From Ferrovibrio sp036381655 (GTDB lineage Bacteria; Pseudomonadota; Alphaproteobacteria; Ferrovibrionales; Ferrovibrionaceae): a stretch of DNA of 64,000 bases. A program made the position numbers and the translations under genes. Positions 38,368 through 49,847 of the stretch are shown one piece after another (positions within the stretch are counted from its first letter, which is position 1; every line of letters begins with the position of its first letter). The stretch lies in assembly GCF_036381655.1 (NCBI RefSeq), contig NZ_DASVCJ010000047.1, forward strand, positions 1 through 64,000. Direction: 5' to 3'. The notes beneath the pieces were generated by a model. It was not told the DNA's origin, did not search any database, and saw only the letters and a list, made by a program, of their open reading frames with translations.

Positions 38368-39579
38368 ATGCGTTTGAAGTATTTGGCATTCTCGGCAGCA
38401 GTGATGCTTGCCGCAGGCACCGCCCACGCGCAATACAGCGATGGCGTGATCAAGATCGGCGTCCTCAACGACCAGTCCGGTCTGTATGCAGACGTCTCCG
38501 GCCCCGGCGGCACCTGGGCTGCCAAGAAGGCGGTCGAGGATTTCGGCGCCGCCAAGAAGGGCATGAAGGTGGAAGTCATCGCCGGCGACCACCAGAACAA
38601 GCCGGATGTCGGCTCGAACATCGCCCGCCAGTGGTATGATACTGACGGTGTCGACGTCATCGTCGACGTTCCGACCTCGTCGGTGGCTCTGGCGATCAAC
38701 CAGATCACCAAGGAAAAGAACAAGGTCTTCCTCGCTTCCGGCCCGGCAACGGCCGACCTGACCGGCCCGCAATGCTCGCCCAACATGGTGCACTGGACCT
38801 ACGACACCTGGGCGCTGGCCAACGGCACCGGCAAGGCGATCGTGCAGACCGGCGGTAAGACCTGGTTCTTCCTCACGGCCGACTATGCGTTCGGCCATGC
38901 GCTGGAACGCGACACCAGGGCGGTGGTCGAGGCCAATGGCGGCAAGGTGCTCGGCGCCGTCCGCACGCCCTTCCCCGGCAACGACTTCTCGTCCTTCCTC
39001 CTGCAGGCGCAGGCTTCGAAGGCGCAGATCATCGGTCTGGCCAATGCCGGCGGCGATACCATCAACTCGATCAAGCAGGCGGCTGAATTCGGCATCGTCG
39101 AAGGCGGTCAGAAGCTTGCCGGCATGCTGATGTTCATCACCGACGTGCATTCCCTGGGCCTGAAGACGGCGCAGGGCCTGAACTTCACCACCGCCTGGTA
39201 CTGGGACATGAACGACGCCAACCGCGCCTTCGCGAAGGAATTCGCCGCGGCGAATGGCGGCAAGATGCCCACCATGGTCCAGGCCGGCATCTATTCGTCG
39301 GTGATCCATTACCTGAAGGCCGTGGAAGCGCTAAAGAGCGACTCCGATGGCGCCAAGGTCGTCGCCCAGATGAAGAAGATGCCGACCGAAGACAAGCTGT
39401 TCGGCAAGGGCACGATCCGCATCGACGGCCGTCACATGCACGACATGTACCTGGTCGAGGTGAAGAAGCCGTCGGAATCGAAGGGCCCGTGGGATTATCT
39501 CACCATCAAGAAGACCATCCCGGCCAACGAGGCCTTCCGTCCGCTCGCCGAGGGCAAGTGCCCGCTGGTCAAGAGCTGA
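38368..39579 (+). CDS. periplasmic substrate-binding protein of the ABC transporter
   Basis: 403 residues: signal MRLKYLAFSAAVMLAAGTAHA and the type 1 periplasmic-binding fold (IKIGVLNDQSGLYADVSG; FFLTADYAFGHALERD; TPFPGNDFSSFLLQAQ). The family binds leucine/isoleucine/valine, short-chain amides or aromatic acids; the pocket residues cannot be assigned from sequence alone. A GAGGAGG ribosome site precedes the ATG, consistent with high expression. The hairpin right after the stop would protect this cistron. Confidence 0.92.
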   Translation: MRLKYLAFSAAVMLAAGTAHAQYSDGVIKIGVLNDQSGLYADVSGPGGTWAAKKAVEDFGAAKKGMKVEVIAGDHQNKPDVGSNIARQWYDTDGVDVIVDVPTSSVALAINQITKEKNKVFLASGPATADLTGPQCSPNMVHWTYDTWALANGTGKAIVQTGGKTWFFLTADYAFGHALERDTRAVVEANGGKVLGAVRTPFPGNDFSSFLLQAQASKAQIIGLANAGGDTINSIKQAAEFGIVEGGQKLAGMLMFITDVHSLGLKTAQGLNFTTAWYWDMNDANRAFAKEFAAANGGKMPTMVQAGIYSSVIHYLKAVEALKSDSDGAKVVAQMKKMPTEDKLFGKGTIRIDGRHMHDMYLVEVKKPSESKGPWDYLTIKKTIPANEAFRPLAEGKCPLVKS

Positions 39580-39590
39580 TCACGTGTAAC

Positions 39591-39620
39591 GGTGCCGGCC
39601 GGGGCGGCCCGGCCGGCACC
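39591..39620 (+). promoter_or_regulatory. 13-bp stem-loop after the binding-protein gene
   Basis: A perfect GC-only-rich hairpin (13-bp arms, 4-nt loop GCGG) starts 11 nt after the stop and is followed by AATCTTCTTC. It stands between the binding-protein gene and livH, where a stabilising or partial-terminating hairpin would give more binding protein than permease. Confidence 0.7.
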
Positions 39621-39643
39621 AATCTTCTTCGGGGGCTTACCGC

Positions 39644-40525
39644 ATGTTCGAGTTGCTTGGCATTCCACCACAGATGCTGTTCGGCCAGATTCTGCTTGGC
39701 CTGATCAACGGCGCCTTCTATGCCATGCTCAGCCTCGGGCTGGCGGTAATCTTCGGCCTGCTGAACGTCATCAATTTCGCCCATGGCGCCCTGTACATGA
39801 TGGGGGCCTTCGCCGCCTGGATGCTGCTCAACTGGGCCGGCATTCCCTACTGGGGCGCCCTGATTCTGGCGCCGATCATCGTCGGCGCAGTCGGCATCGT
39901 ACTCGAGCGCCTGTTCCTGCGCCGGCTCTATCATCTCGACCATCTCTACGGCCTGCTGCTCACCTTCGGTCTGGCGCTGGTCATCGAAGGCCTGTTCCGC
40001 AATCAATTCGGCTCCACCGGCCTGCCCTATCCCAACCCGCTGCCCGGCGGCACGCGGCTGAGCTTCATGTTCCTGCCGAACTACCGCGCCTGGGTCGTCG
40101 TCGCCTCGCTGCTGGTCTGCTTCGGCACCTGGTTCCTGATCGAACGCACGAAGCTCGGCTCCTACCTGCGCGCCGCGACCGAGCGGCCGGACCTCGTGCA
40201 GGCCTTCGGCATCAACGTGCCGCGCATGATCACGCTGACCTATGGTTTCGGCGTTGGGCTGGCCGCCCTGGCCGGCGTGCTGGCGGCGCCGGCCTACAAT
40301 GTGAGCCCGCTGATGGGCTCGAACCTGATCATCATCGTCTTTGCCGTCGTGGTGATCGGCGGCATGGGCTCCATCATGGGGGCGATCCTGACGGGGTTCG
40401 CCCTTGGCGTCATCGAAGGCCTGACCAAGGTCTTTTATCCGGAAGCATCCAATACCGTGATCTTCGTCATCATGGCGATCGTGTTGATGCTGAAGCCCGC
40501 CGGCCTGTTCGGCACGCCGAAGTGA
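39644..40525 (+). CDS. livH: branched-chain amino-acid type permease LivH
   Basis: 293 residues with eight membrane spans; opens with LFGQILLGLINGAFYAML and has GLNVINFAHG-type and GGMGSIMGAIL segments, typical of LivH. Forms the translocation pore with LivM. It is 23 nt after the intercistronic hairpin. Confidence 0.92.
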   Translation: MFELLGIPPQMLFGQILLGLINGAFYAMLSLGLAVIFGLLNVINFAHGALYMMGAFAAWMLLNWAGIPYWGALILAPIIVGAVGIVLERLFLRRLYHLDHLYGLLLTFGLALVIEGLFRNQFGSTGLPYPNPLPGGTRLSFMFLPNYRAWVVVASLLVCFGTWFLIERTKLGSYLRAATERPDLVQAFGINVPRMITLTYGFGVGLAALAGVLAAPAYNVSPLMGSNLIIIVFAVVVIGGMGSIMGAILTGFALGVIEGLTKVFYPEASNTVIFVIMAIVLMLKPAGLFGTPK

Positions 40526-40535
40526 GAGTTGCAGC

Positions 40536-41477
40536 ATGATCAAGAAAAATCGCGACATGGTGATTTTCGCCATCTTCCTCGCTGTGGCTCTGGTGGCGCC
40601 CGCGGCGATCTATCCGGTCTTCCTGATGCAGGTGCTGTGCTTTGCGCTGTTCGCCTGCGCCTTCAACCTGCTGGTCGGCTATGTCGGCCTCCTGTCGTTC
40701 GGCCATGCCATGTTCTTCGGCGGCGCGGCCTATATCAGCGCCTACACGGTGAAGGTCTGGGGATGGAATCCCGAACTCGGCATCCTGGCCGGCGCGGCCT
40801 GCGCCGCTCTGCTGGGCCTGGTAACCGGCACCTTGGCGATCCGCCGCCAGGGCATCTATTTCGCCATGGTGACGCTGGCGCTGGCGCAGATGGTGTATTT
40901 CTTCTTCCTGCAGGCGAAATTCACCGGCGGCGAGGATGGCATCCAGGCGGTTCCGCGCCGGGCGGTCTTCGGCCTGATCGACACCACGAACGACCTCTCG
41001 CTCTACTATGTCGTGCTGGCCGTCTTCGCCTTCGGCTTCCTGGTCATCTGGCGCACCATCCATTCGCCCTTCGGCCAGGTGCTGAAGGCGATCCGCGAGA
41101 ATGAGCCGCGCGCCATCTCGCTGGGCTATCGCGTCGATCAGTACAAGCTGCTCGCTTTCGTGCTGTCCGCCGGCCTGGCCGGCCTGGCCGGCGCCACCAA
41201 GGCGATGGTCTTCCAGCTCGCCTCGCTGACCGATGCGCATTGGCAGATGTCGGGCGAGGTCGTGCTGATGACGCTGGTCGGCGGCATGGGCACTGTTTTC
41301 GGCCCGATCGTCGGCGCCGGCGTGATCGTCACCATGCAGAACTACCTCGCCAGCCTCGGCGAATGGGTGGTGGTGATCCAGGGCGCGATTTTCGTGATCG
41401 TGGTGCTCGCCTTCCGCAAAGGCATCGTCGGCGAGCTGCAGGCCTGGTGGCAGCGGCGAAGCAGCAAGAAGGCCTGA
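40536..41477 (+). CDS. livM: branched-chain amino-acid type permease LivM
   Basis: 313 residues with eight or nine spans and LivM landmarks LLVGYVGLLSFGHAMFFGG and AIRENEPRAISLGYRVDQYK; the C-terminal part has TLVGGMGTVFGPIVGA. It is the last gene of the transporter operon, 10 nt after livH, and convergent with rfbB. The region AGLAGLAGA is a codon-level repeat. Confidence 0.92.
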   Translation: MIKKNRDMVIFAIFLAVALVAPAAIYPVFLMQVLCFALFACAFNLLVGYVGLLSFGHAMFFGGAAYISAYTVKVWGWNPELGILAGAACAALLGLVTGTLAIRRQGIYFAMVTLALAQMVYFFFLQAKFTGGEDGIQAVPRRAVFGLIDTTNDLSLYYVVLAVFAFGFLVIWRTIHSPFGQVLKAIRENEPRAISLGYRVDQYKLLAFVLSAGLAGLAGATKAMVFQLASLTDAHWQMSGEVVLMTLVGGMGTVFGPIVGAGVIVTMQNYLASLGEWVVVIQGAIFVIVVLAFRKGIVGELQAWWQRRSSKKA

Positions 41478-41516
41478 GCCGGGCCAGCCGACAGGCCGGA
41501 TCGACCCGGCCCCGGC

Positions 41517-42563
41517 CTACCCCAGTCCGATGCGGCTGCGGTCGTAGGTCGCCGTGGCGCGGCGGCACCAGGCGCTGTTGTCGAGATACCACTGCACGGT
41601 GGCCTTCAGCCCGGTGGCCAGGTCATAGACCGGCTTCCAGCCGAGTTCGCGCTCGGCCTTCGCCGGATCGATGGCGTAGCGGGCGTCATGGCCGGGCCGG
41701 TCGGTCACGAAGGTGATCAGCTCGGCGTATTTGCGGCCGCCCTGCTGCGGCACCAGTTCGTCGAGGATGGCGCAGAGCTTGCGCACCAGGTCGATATTGC
41801 GCTGCTCGCCGCGGGCGCCGATCAGATAGGTCTCGCCCGGCCGCCCCGTCTCCACAGCCAGTTGCAGCGCGGCGGCGTGGTCCTCGACCTGGATCCAGTC
41901 GCGCACCTGCTCGCCCTTGCCGTAGACCGGCAGCCTCTTGCCCTCGAGGGCGTTCAGGATGGTGAGCGGGATCAGCTTTTCCGGAAACTGGTACGGGCCG
42001 TAATTGTTGCCGCAATTGGTCACCAGCACGGGCAGGCCGTAGGTGCGCCCGAACGCCCGCGCCAGATGGTCGGCCGCCGCCTTGCTGGCGGCATAGGGGG
42101 AATTCGGCTTGTAGGGGCTGTTCTCGTCGAAAAAGCCGGTGATACCCAGCTCGCCGTAGACCTCGTCGGTCGAGACCTGGAGATGCCGGAACTGGCCTTT
42201 GGCGGTGGCATCCAGCCCGCGCCAGTGATCCAGCGCCGCCTCGAGCAGTACGAGACTGCCGTTCACATTGGTCTCGATGAAGGGCGCCGGGCTGTCGATC
42301 GAGCGGTCGACATGGCTTTCGGCCGCCAGATGGTACACCGCCTGGGGCTTGGTTTCGGCGTAGATCCGCTTGATCGCCGCCCGGTCGCAGATGTCCACCT
42401 GCTCGAAACGGTGCAGCTCGGGATGCGGCAGGCCGGCCAGGTTGTCCGGGTTGCCGGCATAGGTCAGCTTGTCGATGGTGACGACGCGCCGCTTCTGGGC
42501 GTTCAGCCGGCGCACCAGCGCCGACCCGATAAAGCCGGCGCCGCCGGTAACGATCACGGTCAT
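41517..42563 (-). CDS. rfbB: dTDP-glucose 4,6-dehydratase
   Basis: 348 residues of the extended SDR family: NAD motif VTGGAGFIGSAL, YHLAAESHVDRS, STDEVYGELG and the catalytic YAASKAAADHL (YxxxK). It makes dTDP-4-keto-6-deoxyglucose, precursor of L-rhamnose and other deoxysugars for surface polysaccharides. No rfbA, rfbC or rfbD lies nearby, which is unusual for a lone gene. It is convergent with livM and divergent from uvrB. Confidence 0.93.
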   Translation of the reverse strand: MTVIVTGGAGFIGSALVRRLNAQKRRVVTIDKLTYAGNPDNLAGLPHPELHRFEQVDICDRAAIKRIYAETKPQAVYHLAAESHVDRSIDSPAPFIETNVNGSLVLLEAALDHWRGLDATAKGQFRHLQVSTDEVYGELGITGFFDENSPYKPNSPYAASKAAADHLARAFGRTYGLPVLVTNCGNNYGPYQFPEKLIPLTILNALEGKRLPVYGKGEQVRDWIQVEDHAAALQLAVETGRPGETYLIGARGEQRNIDLVRKLCAILDELVPQQGGRKYAELITFVTDRPGHDARYAIDPAKAERELGWKPVYDLATGLKATVQWYLDNSAWCRRATATYDRSRIGLG

Positions 42564-42698
42564 GGACGGGTCTCCTTGGCGATGTGTATACCGGAGCCGG
42601 CCGCCGGCCGGAAGCTTCGCCAAAAAGGCCTTCCGGAATGGCTTTCCGAACGGCTTTTGGCAGTTGGCGTCGGGCCCGGCCAGCCCCATATTGGCGCC

Positions 42699-44938
<2,240 letters not shown>

Positions 44939-44939
<1 letters not shown>

Positions 44940-45757
44940 TGGCCGTTTCCGCCTCCGCTCCCACGGCTCTGGTGACCGGCGCCGGCATCCGTATCGGCCG
45001 GGCCATCGCGCTGTATCTCGGCCGCCGCGGCTATTCCGTCGCCGTGCATTACCATCGCTCTCGCGAAGACGCCGATGCCGTGGTCGGCGAAATCACCGGC
45101 ATCGGCGGCAAGGCGGCAGCCCTGCAGGCCGACCTTGCCGACCATGCCGCCGTATCGGCGCTGGTGGGACAGGCCGCCGACGCGCTGGGCCCGCTATCCG
45201 TCCTGGTGAACAATGCCTCGCTGTTCGAATACGATCATATTCAGACCGCCACCGAGGCGAGCTGGGACAGCCACCTCGACATCAACCTGAAGGCGCCCTT
45301 CTTCCTGTCCCAGGCCTTCGCCGCCCAATTGCCGGACGGGGTCGCCGGCAACATCGTCAACATGATCGACATGAGGGTCTGGCGGCTGACGCCCCATTTC
45401 GCCTCCTATACGACGGCCAAGACCGGGCTCTGGGCCCTGACCCAGAGCTTGGCGATCGCCCTGGCGCCCCGTATCCGGGTCAACGGCATCGGTCCCGGGC
45501 CGGTTCTGCCCAACAAACGGCAGACCCCGGAGCAATTCGCCAGGCAATGGGAAAGCACGCCGCTCAGGCGCGGCGCCCACCCGGACGAGATTGCCGCAGC
45601 CGTGGGTTTCCTGCTTGACGCACCGGCCATGACGGGCCAGATGATCGCCCTCGATGGCGGCCAGCATCTGCCCTGGCAAGGCAATGCCGCTCCGCTTTCG
45701 TCTGGCCCCCGGGGCCTGAGCCATGCGGAGCCGGGCCAAGCGGATCCGGAGGAATGA
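44939..45757 (+). CDS. SDR oxidoreductase, FolM/pteridine-reductase-like
   Basis: 272 residues of a short-chain dehydrogenase. The cofactor loop VTGAGIRIGRAIA with Arg (favouring NADPH), NNASLFEYD and the catalytic YTTAK fit the FolM/PTR1 class that reduces dihydromonapterin or dihydrofolate. The downstream neighbour folB acts on the same pterin precursors, which supports a pterin role. The C-terminal 30 residues are extra. It starts inside the uvrB stop and ends 1 nt before the folB start codon. Confidence 0.75.
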
Positions 45758-45758
45758 G

Positions 45759-46199
45759 ATGACGATCCACGAGCGTGCCCGTGCTGCCTGGGCGGAAATC
45801 CCGCTTCCCAGCCTCATTCCGGCGCAGCCGGCGCAGAACCGGCCGGAACGGCGGGTTTTCGTCCGCGATCTGCTGCTGGATGCGCTGATCGGCATCTACC
45901 CCCATGAGCGCACGGCACCGCAGAAGGTGCTGATCAATCTCGATCTCTGGGTGGCAGACACCCCCGGCGAGCCGCCGCGCGATTACGCGGATGTCGTTTG
46001 CTATGAGAAATTGGTCAAGCAGACCAAGGCCCTGCTGGCTGAAGGCCATGTCGACCTGGTCGAGACCCTCGCCGAGCGGCTGGCCGCTCTGTGCCTGGCG
46101 GATCAACGGGTGCTGCGCGCCCGGGTGCGGGTGGAAAAACCCGATGCGATTGCGGAAGCGGCCGGAGTCGGCGTCGAAATCGAGCGGCGGCGGAGTTGA
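45759..46199 (+). CDS. folB: dihydroneopterin aldolase
   Basis: 146 residues with about 30 N-terminal extra residues before the core VFVRDLLLDALIGIYPHER. The family signature follows in VLINLDLWV and DVVCYEKLV, with TLAERLAALCL and KPDAIAEAAGVGVEIER. It cleaves dihydroneopterin to hydroxymethyl-dihydropterin in folate synthesis. It forms a two-gene unit with the SDR. GGAGGA precedes its start. Confidence 0.9.
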   Translation: MTIHERARAAWAEIPLPSLIPAQPAQNRPERRVFVRDLLLDALIGIYPHERTAPQKVLINLDLWVADTPGEPPRDYADVVCYEKLVKQTKALLAEGHVDLVETLAERLAALCLADQRVLRARVRVEKPDAIAEAAGVGVEIERRRS

Positions 46200-46528
46200 T
46201 CTTGAAGGTTGCAGTCGCGAGCTTCAAATAAAACTTGACTCTGCGTGGCATTTCGGCTTGAGCGCAATGTTGTGCACAGGCTTTGCCGATTCTCCCGGCC
46301 GGGGGAACGCCGCTCAGCGCGATCTGAATTTTCTGTGGATAAAGGTAAATTCGCACGCAGTATCAATATTTTATGGAATGGCTTGAATGCGGCATCTGCG
46401 CGTTATCATTGATCTTCGGGGGAAAACTTCGATCAGTGGACCGATTTCCCCACAAAGTTATCCACAACCTTGGGACCTTTTTGTCAACATCACGTAATCA
46501 TTGGCGTTTTATTGTGTAGGGTGGGTGT
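46200..46528. promoter_or_regulatory. AT-richer gap with two perfect DnaA boxes, before uvrC
   Basis: No gene is seen in these 329 nt. TTATCCACA occurs at 46458-46466 and its reverse TGTGGATAA at 46334-46342; TTGTGCACA at 46270-46278 is a two-mismatch relative. AT-rich patches lie around 46361-46375 (AATATTTTAT) and 46470-46515. The arrangement could be a DnaA-regulated promoter for uvrC or a replication origin; the sequence alone cannot decide. Confidence 0.5.
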
Positions 46529-48421
46529 ATGAGTGAGCCGGACAGCATTCCCCCTTCGCCGCCATCGCCCGCTGCCCCGGGCGAGATCGGCGCGGCGGCG
46601 ATACTCCGCCACCTGCCGACCCTGCCATTCGGACCTGGCGTCTATCGGATGCTTGATAGCCGCGGCGAGGTTCTCTATGTCGGCAAGGCCCGCTCGCTGC
46701 GCAAAAGGGTCGCCTCCTATACCAAGACGAATGGCCTGACCATCCGCATCCTGCGCATGGTGCGGCAGGTTGCGAGCGTCGAGATCACGACGACCCATAC
46801 CGAAGCCGAGGCGCTGCTTCTCGAGGCCAACCTCATCAAGAAGCTGCAGCCGCCGTTCAACGTGTTGCTGAAGGACGACAAGTCCTTTCCCTACATCCTG
46901 GTGGCGCGCGATCACCCCTATCCCAGCATCAACAAGCATCGCGGCGCCCGCGACATACCCGGCGAGTATTTCGGCCCCTTCGCCTCGACCGGCGCGGTGC
47001 ATGTCACGCTGAATGCGCTCTCGCGCGCGTTTCCGTTGCGAAGCTGCACCGACAGCGAATTCGCCAGCCGCACCCGCCCCTGCCTGCAATATCAGATCAA
47101 GCGCTGCTCGGCGCCCTGCGTGAACCGGATCTCGGAAGCCGATTACGCGCGCATCGTGGACGAAGCCTGCCAGTTCCTGCGCGGACGGAATCACAAGATC
47201 CTCGATGCCTGGCGGGACCGCATGCAAGCGGCCTCGGAAGCGCTCGACTTCGAAACGGCGGCGGAATTGCGCGATCGCATCCGCGCCCTGGCCCATATCA
47301 CCCAGAAACAGGATGTCAGCCTCAGCGACATCGAAGATGCCGATGTCATTGCCGTGCATGCCGAGGCCGGCCTGGTCTGCATTCAGATCTTCTTCTTCCG
47401 CGCCGGGCAGAATTTCGGCAATCGCGCCTATTTCCCGGCCCATGCGCGCGATGTCGAGATCGACGAGGTGATCGACGCCTTCATCGGCCAGTTCTATGCC
47501 CAGCGCGATCCGCCGCGCCTGATCCTGCTCAGCCACCCCGTCGGCAATGCCCAACTGATCGAGGAGGCCCTGAGCAAGCATGCCGGCCGCAAGGTGGAAC
47601 TGCATTGCCCGCAGCGCGGCACCAAGCGCGACCTGGTCGAGCACGCCGTCACCAATGCGCGCGACGCCCTGCGGCGCCGGCTGGCGGAAACCTCGTCGCA
47701 GCAGCAATTGCTTGCCGGCGTCGCCGAACTCTTCGGCCTCGAAGCGCCGCCGAACCGGATCGAGGTCTACGACAACAGCCATATCATGGGCCGGCATGCC
47801 GTCGGCGCCATGATCGTCGCCGGCCCCGAGGGCCTGCGCAAAAATGCCTATCGCAAGTTCAACATCCGCGGCGAGGAGATCGAACCGGGCGACGATTATG
47901 CGATGATGAAGCAGGTGCTGTCGCGCCGCTTCCAGCGGCTGCTGAAGGAGGATGCGGAAGGCCACGATGCCGACTGGCCGGACCTTTTGCTGATCGACGG
48001 CGGCAGGGGCCAGCTCAACGCCACGCTGCAGGTGATGCAGGAATTGGGCATCGACGACGTTCCCGTCGTCGGCATCGCCAAGGGCCCGGACCGCAATGCC
48101 GGGCGCGAGCAATTCTTCCTGCCTGGGCGGGAGCCGTTCATGCTGGAACCCCGGCACCCGGTTCTGTTTTTCCTCCAGCGGCTCCGCGACGAGGCGCACC
48201 GCTTCGCCATCGGAACGCACCGCGCCAAGCGGTCGAAAGACCAGATCCGCTCGCCGCTGGATGAAATTCCCGGCATCGGCGCAGTCCGGAAGAAGGCGCT
48301 TTTGCTGCATTTCGGTTCGGCCAAGGCGGTATCCCGCGCCGGCCTGGCGGACCTGGAAGCGGTGCCCGGTGTCAGCAAGGCGGTGGCGAAGCGCATCTAC
48401 GACTATTTCCATGGCGGTTGA
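46529..48421 (+). CDS. uvrC: excinuclease ABC subunit C
   Basis: 630 residues: GIY-YIG nuclease domain (PFGPGVYRMLDSRGEVLYVGKA, given here in part as PFGPGVYRM and LYVGKARSLRKRV), a Cys-rich stretch (CLQYQIKRCSAPC), UVR motif (ALDFETAAELRDRIRAL), RNase-H-like endonuclease (EVYDNSHIMG with DLLLIDGGRGQL) and tandem HhH motifs (IPGIGAVRKKALLLHFGS; VPGVSKAVAKRIYDYF). It makes both incisions in nucleotide-excision repair together with UvrB. A 329-nt gap precedes it. Confidence 0.96.
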   Translation: MSEPDSIPPSPPSPAAPGEIGAAAILRHLPTLPFGPGVYRMLDSRGEVLYVGKARSLRKRVASYTKTNGLTIRILRMVRQVASVEITTTHTEAEALLLEANLIKKLQPPFNVLLKDDKSFPYILVARDHPYPSINKHRGARDIPGEYFGPFASTGAVHVTLNALSRAFPLRSCTDSEFASRTRPCLQYQIKRCSAPCVNRISEADYARIVDEACQFLRGRNHKILDAWRDRMQAASEALDFETAAELRDRIRALAHITQKQDVSLSDIEDADVIAVHAEAGLVCIQIFFFRAGQNFGNRAYFPAHARDVEIDEVIDAFIGQFYAQRDPPRLILLSHPVGNAQLIEEALSKHAGRKVELHCPQRGTKRDLVEHAVTNARDALRRRLAETSSQQQLLAGVAELFGLEAPPNRIEVYDNSHIMGRHAVGAMIVAGPEGLRKNAYRKFNIRGEEIEPGDDYAMMKQVLSRRFQRLLKEDAEGHDADWPDLLLIDGGRGQLNATLQVMQELGIDDVPVVGIAKGPDRNAGREQFFLPGREPFMLEPRHPVLFFLQRLRDEAHRFAIGTHRAKRSKDQIRSPLDEIPGIGAVRKKALLLHFGSAKAVSRAGLADLEAVPGVSKAVAKRIYDYFHGG

Positions 48422-48474
48422 CCAGGATGCGGCCCTAGTCCCCCCGCCCTCAACCATGCGATAGTTGCTCTGTC

Positions 48475-49068
48475 ATGCTGAACGGCCTGCCCAATATCCT
48501 CACCGTCTCGCGCATTCTGGCCATCCCGGCGATCTGCGCGGCTTTCTTCCTGCCGCATGCCTGGAGCGCCTGGGTGCCGCTCGCCCTCTTCGTGGCGGCC
48601 GGCATCACCGACTGGTTCGACGGCTATCTGGCCCGCAAATGGGGACAGATGTCGGACCTCGGCCGCTTTCTCGATCCGGTCGCCGACAAGCTGCTGGTCG
48701 CGGCGGTGATCCTGATGCTGATCGCCTTCGAGCGCATCGACCGGGTGACCTCGCTGGCCGCGGTGGTCATCATGTGCCGCGAGATCACCGTAACGGGCCT
48801 GCGCGAATTCCTCGCCGATCTGCGCGTGAAGGTCCCGGTTTCCCGCCTGGCCAAGTGGAAGACCACGGTGCAGCTCATTGCGCTCGGCATCCTGATCGTG
48901 GGCGATTACGGGCCGGCGGCGCTGCCGGTCCGCCTGATCGGCGAGATCGGCATCTGGCTGGCGGCGGTACTGACGCTGTATACCGGCTGGGACTACCTGC
49001 AGACCGGGCTGCGGCATATCGCGGCGGAGCCGACGGCATCGCCCGGGAAGGAGACCGGCGCGGAATGA
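48475..49068 (+). CDS. pgsA: CDP-diacylglycerol-glycerol-3-phosphate 3-phosphatidyltransferase
   Basis: 197 residues with four or more membrane spans and the CDP-alcohol phosphotransferase motif DWFDGYLARKWGQMSD, completed by GRFLDPVADK (four Asp metal ligands). It makes phosphatidylglycerol phosphate, a precursor of phosphatidylglycerol and cardiolipin. Its TGA overlaps the moaD start codon. Confidence 0.93.
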   Translation: MLNGLPNILTVSRILAIPAICAAFFLPHAWSAWVPLALFVAAGITDWFDGYLARKWGQMSDLGRFLDPVADKLLVAAVILMLIAFERIDRVTSLAAVVIMCREITVTGLREFLADLRVKVPVSRLAKWKTTVQLIALGILIVGDYGPAALPVRLIGEIGIWLAAVLTLYTGWDYLQTGLRHIAAEPTASPGKETGAE

Positions 49069-49319
49069 TACGCGTGCTCTATTTCGCTTCGCTGCGCGAG
49101 CGGGTCGGGGTCGCCGAGGAAACGGTCGCGCCGCCGCCAGAGGTCCGCACCGTCGCCGAGCTGATCCAGTGGCTGCGCGGGCGCAGCGACATTCACGACA
49201 GCGCCTTGGCCAATCCCGCCATGGTCCGCATCGCCGTCAATCAGGATTACGCTCAGGCCGACCATCCCGTCCGCGCCGGCGACGAGATCGCGATCTTTCC
49301 CCCCGTCACCGGAGGCTAG
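49065..49319 (+). CDS. moaD: molybdopterin synthase small subunit
   Basis: 84 residues, ubiquitin-like fold, ending in the required Gly-Gly (VTGG) that is thiocarboxylated. It opens MIRVLYFASLRERVG, normal for MoaD. With MoaE it builds the dithiolene of molybdopterin, needed by the SoxC enzyme encoded 20 kb away. It overlaps pgsA by 4 nt and is 2 nt from moaE. Confidence 0.95.
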   Translation: MIRVLYFASLRERVGVAEETVAPPPEVRTVAELIQWLRGRSDIHDSALANPAMVRIAVNQDYAQADHPVRAGDEIAIFPPVTGG

Positions 49320-49321
49320 CC

Positions 49322-49786
49322 ATGCCAGCGGTCGATGCGAAGGTGCGCGTGCAAAAAGAGGATTTCGATACCGCGGCCGAGCTGGAAAAGCTCACCGCCA
49401 ACAATCCCCGCATCGGCGCGGCGGTCACCTTCACCGGCCTGGTGCGGGATTTCGCCGACAATACCGCCGTCCGGCGGATGACGCTGGAACATTATCCCGG
49501 CATGACCGAGAAGCAGCTCGCCGCCATCGTGGCCGAGACCGAGCGCCGCTGGCCGCTGGATGGCTGTCTGGTGATCCACCGTTACGGACCGCTGGAGCCG
49601 GGCGAGCGCATCGTGCTGGTCATCGTCACGTCGGCGCATCGGCAGGCGGCCTTCGAGGCCTGCGCCTTCCTGGTCGATTGGCTCAAGACCAAGGCGCCGT
49701 TCTGGAAGCTGGAAGAGCATGGCGGCGAACGCCGCTGGGTCGAAGCCAAGGCGAGCGACGACGAGGCCGCGGCGCGCTGGCGCTAG
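49322..49786 (+). CDS. moaE: molybdopterin synthase large subunit
   Basis: 154 residues of the MoaE fold: VTFTGLVRDF, LEHYPGMTEKQL, VIHRYGPLEPGE and the catalytic Lys segment WLKTKAPFWKLEEHGGERRW. It joins MoaD and adds sulfur to precursor Z. A strong hairpin follows immediately. Confidence 0.95.
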   Translation: MPAVDAKVRVQKEDFDTAAELEKLTANNPRIGAAVTFTGLVRDFADNTAVRRMTLEHYPGMTEKQLAAIVAETERRWPLDGCLVIHRYGPLEPGERIVLVIVTSAHRQAAFEACAFLVDWLKTKAPFWKLEEHGGERRWVEAKASDDEAAARWR

Positions 49787-49793
49787 CAAAGCA

Positions 49794-49822
49794 AATGGCC
49801 GCGGCGATGAACCGCGGCCATT
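49794..49822. terminator. bidirectional terminator between moaE and ilvE
   Basis: An 11-bp perfect stem (49794-49804 with 49812-49822) and 7-nt loop sit between the convergent moaE and ilvE stops. T-rich continuation is modest on both sides (TGTCGTTATTG on plus). Confidence 0.75.
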
Positions 49823-49847
49823 GTCGTTATTGCCTTAGCTTCGCCGA

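Noticed and set aside
41478..41516. Hairpin GGCCGG/CCGGCC between livM and rfbB as terminator
   Set aside because: Short stem without a T-run on either strand.
46490..48457. Long minus-strand frame opposite uvrC
   Set aside because: uvrC has full GIY-YIG and HhH motifs on the plus strand; the other is a shadow.
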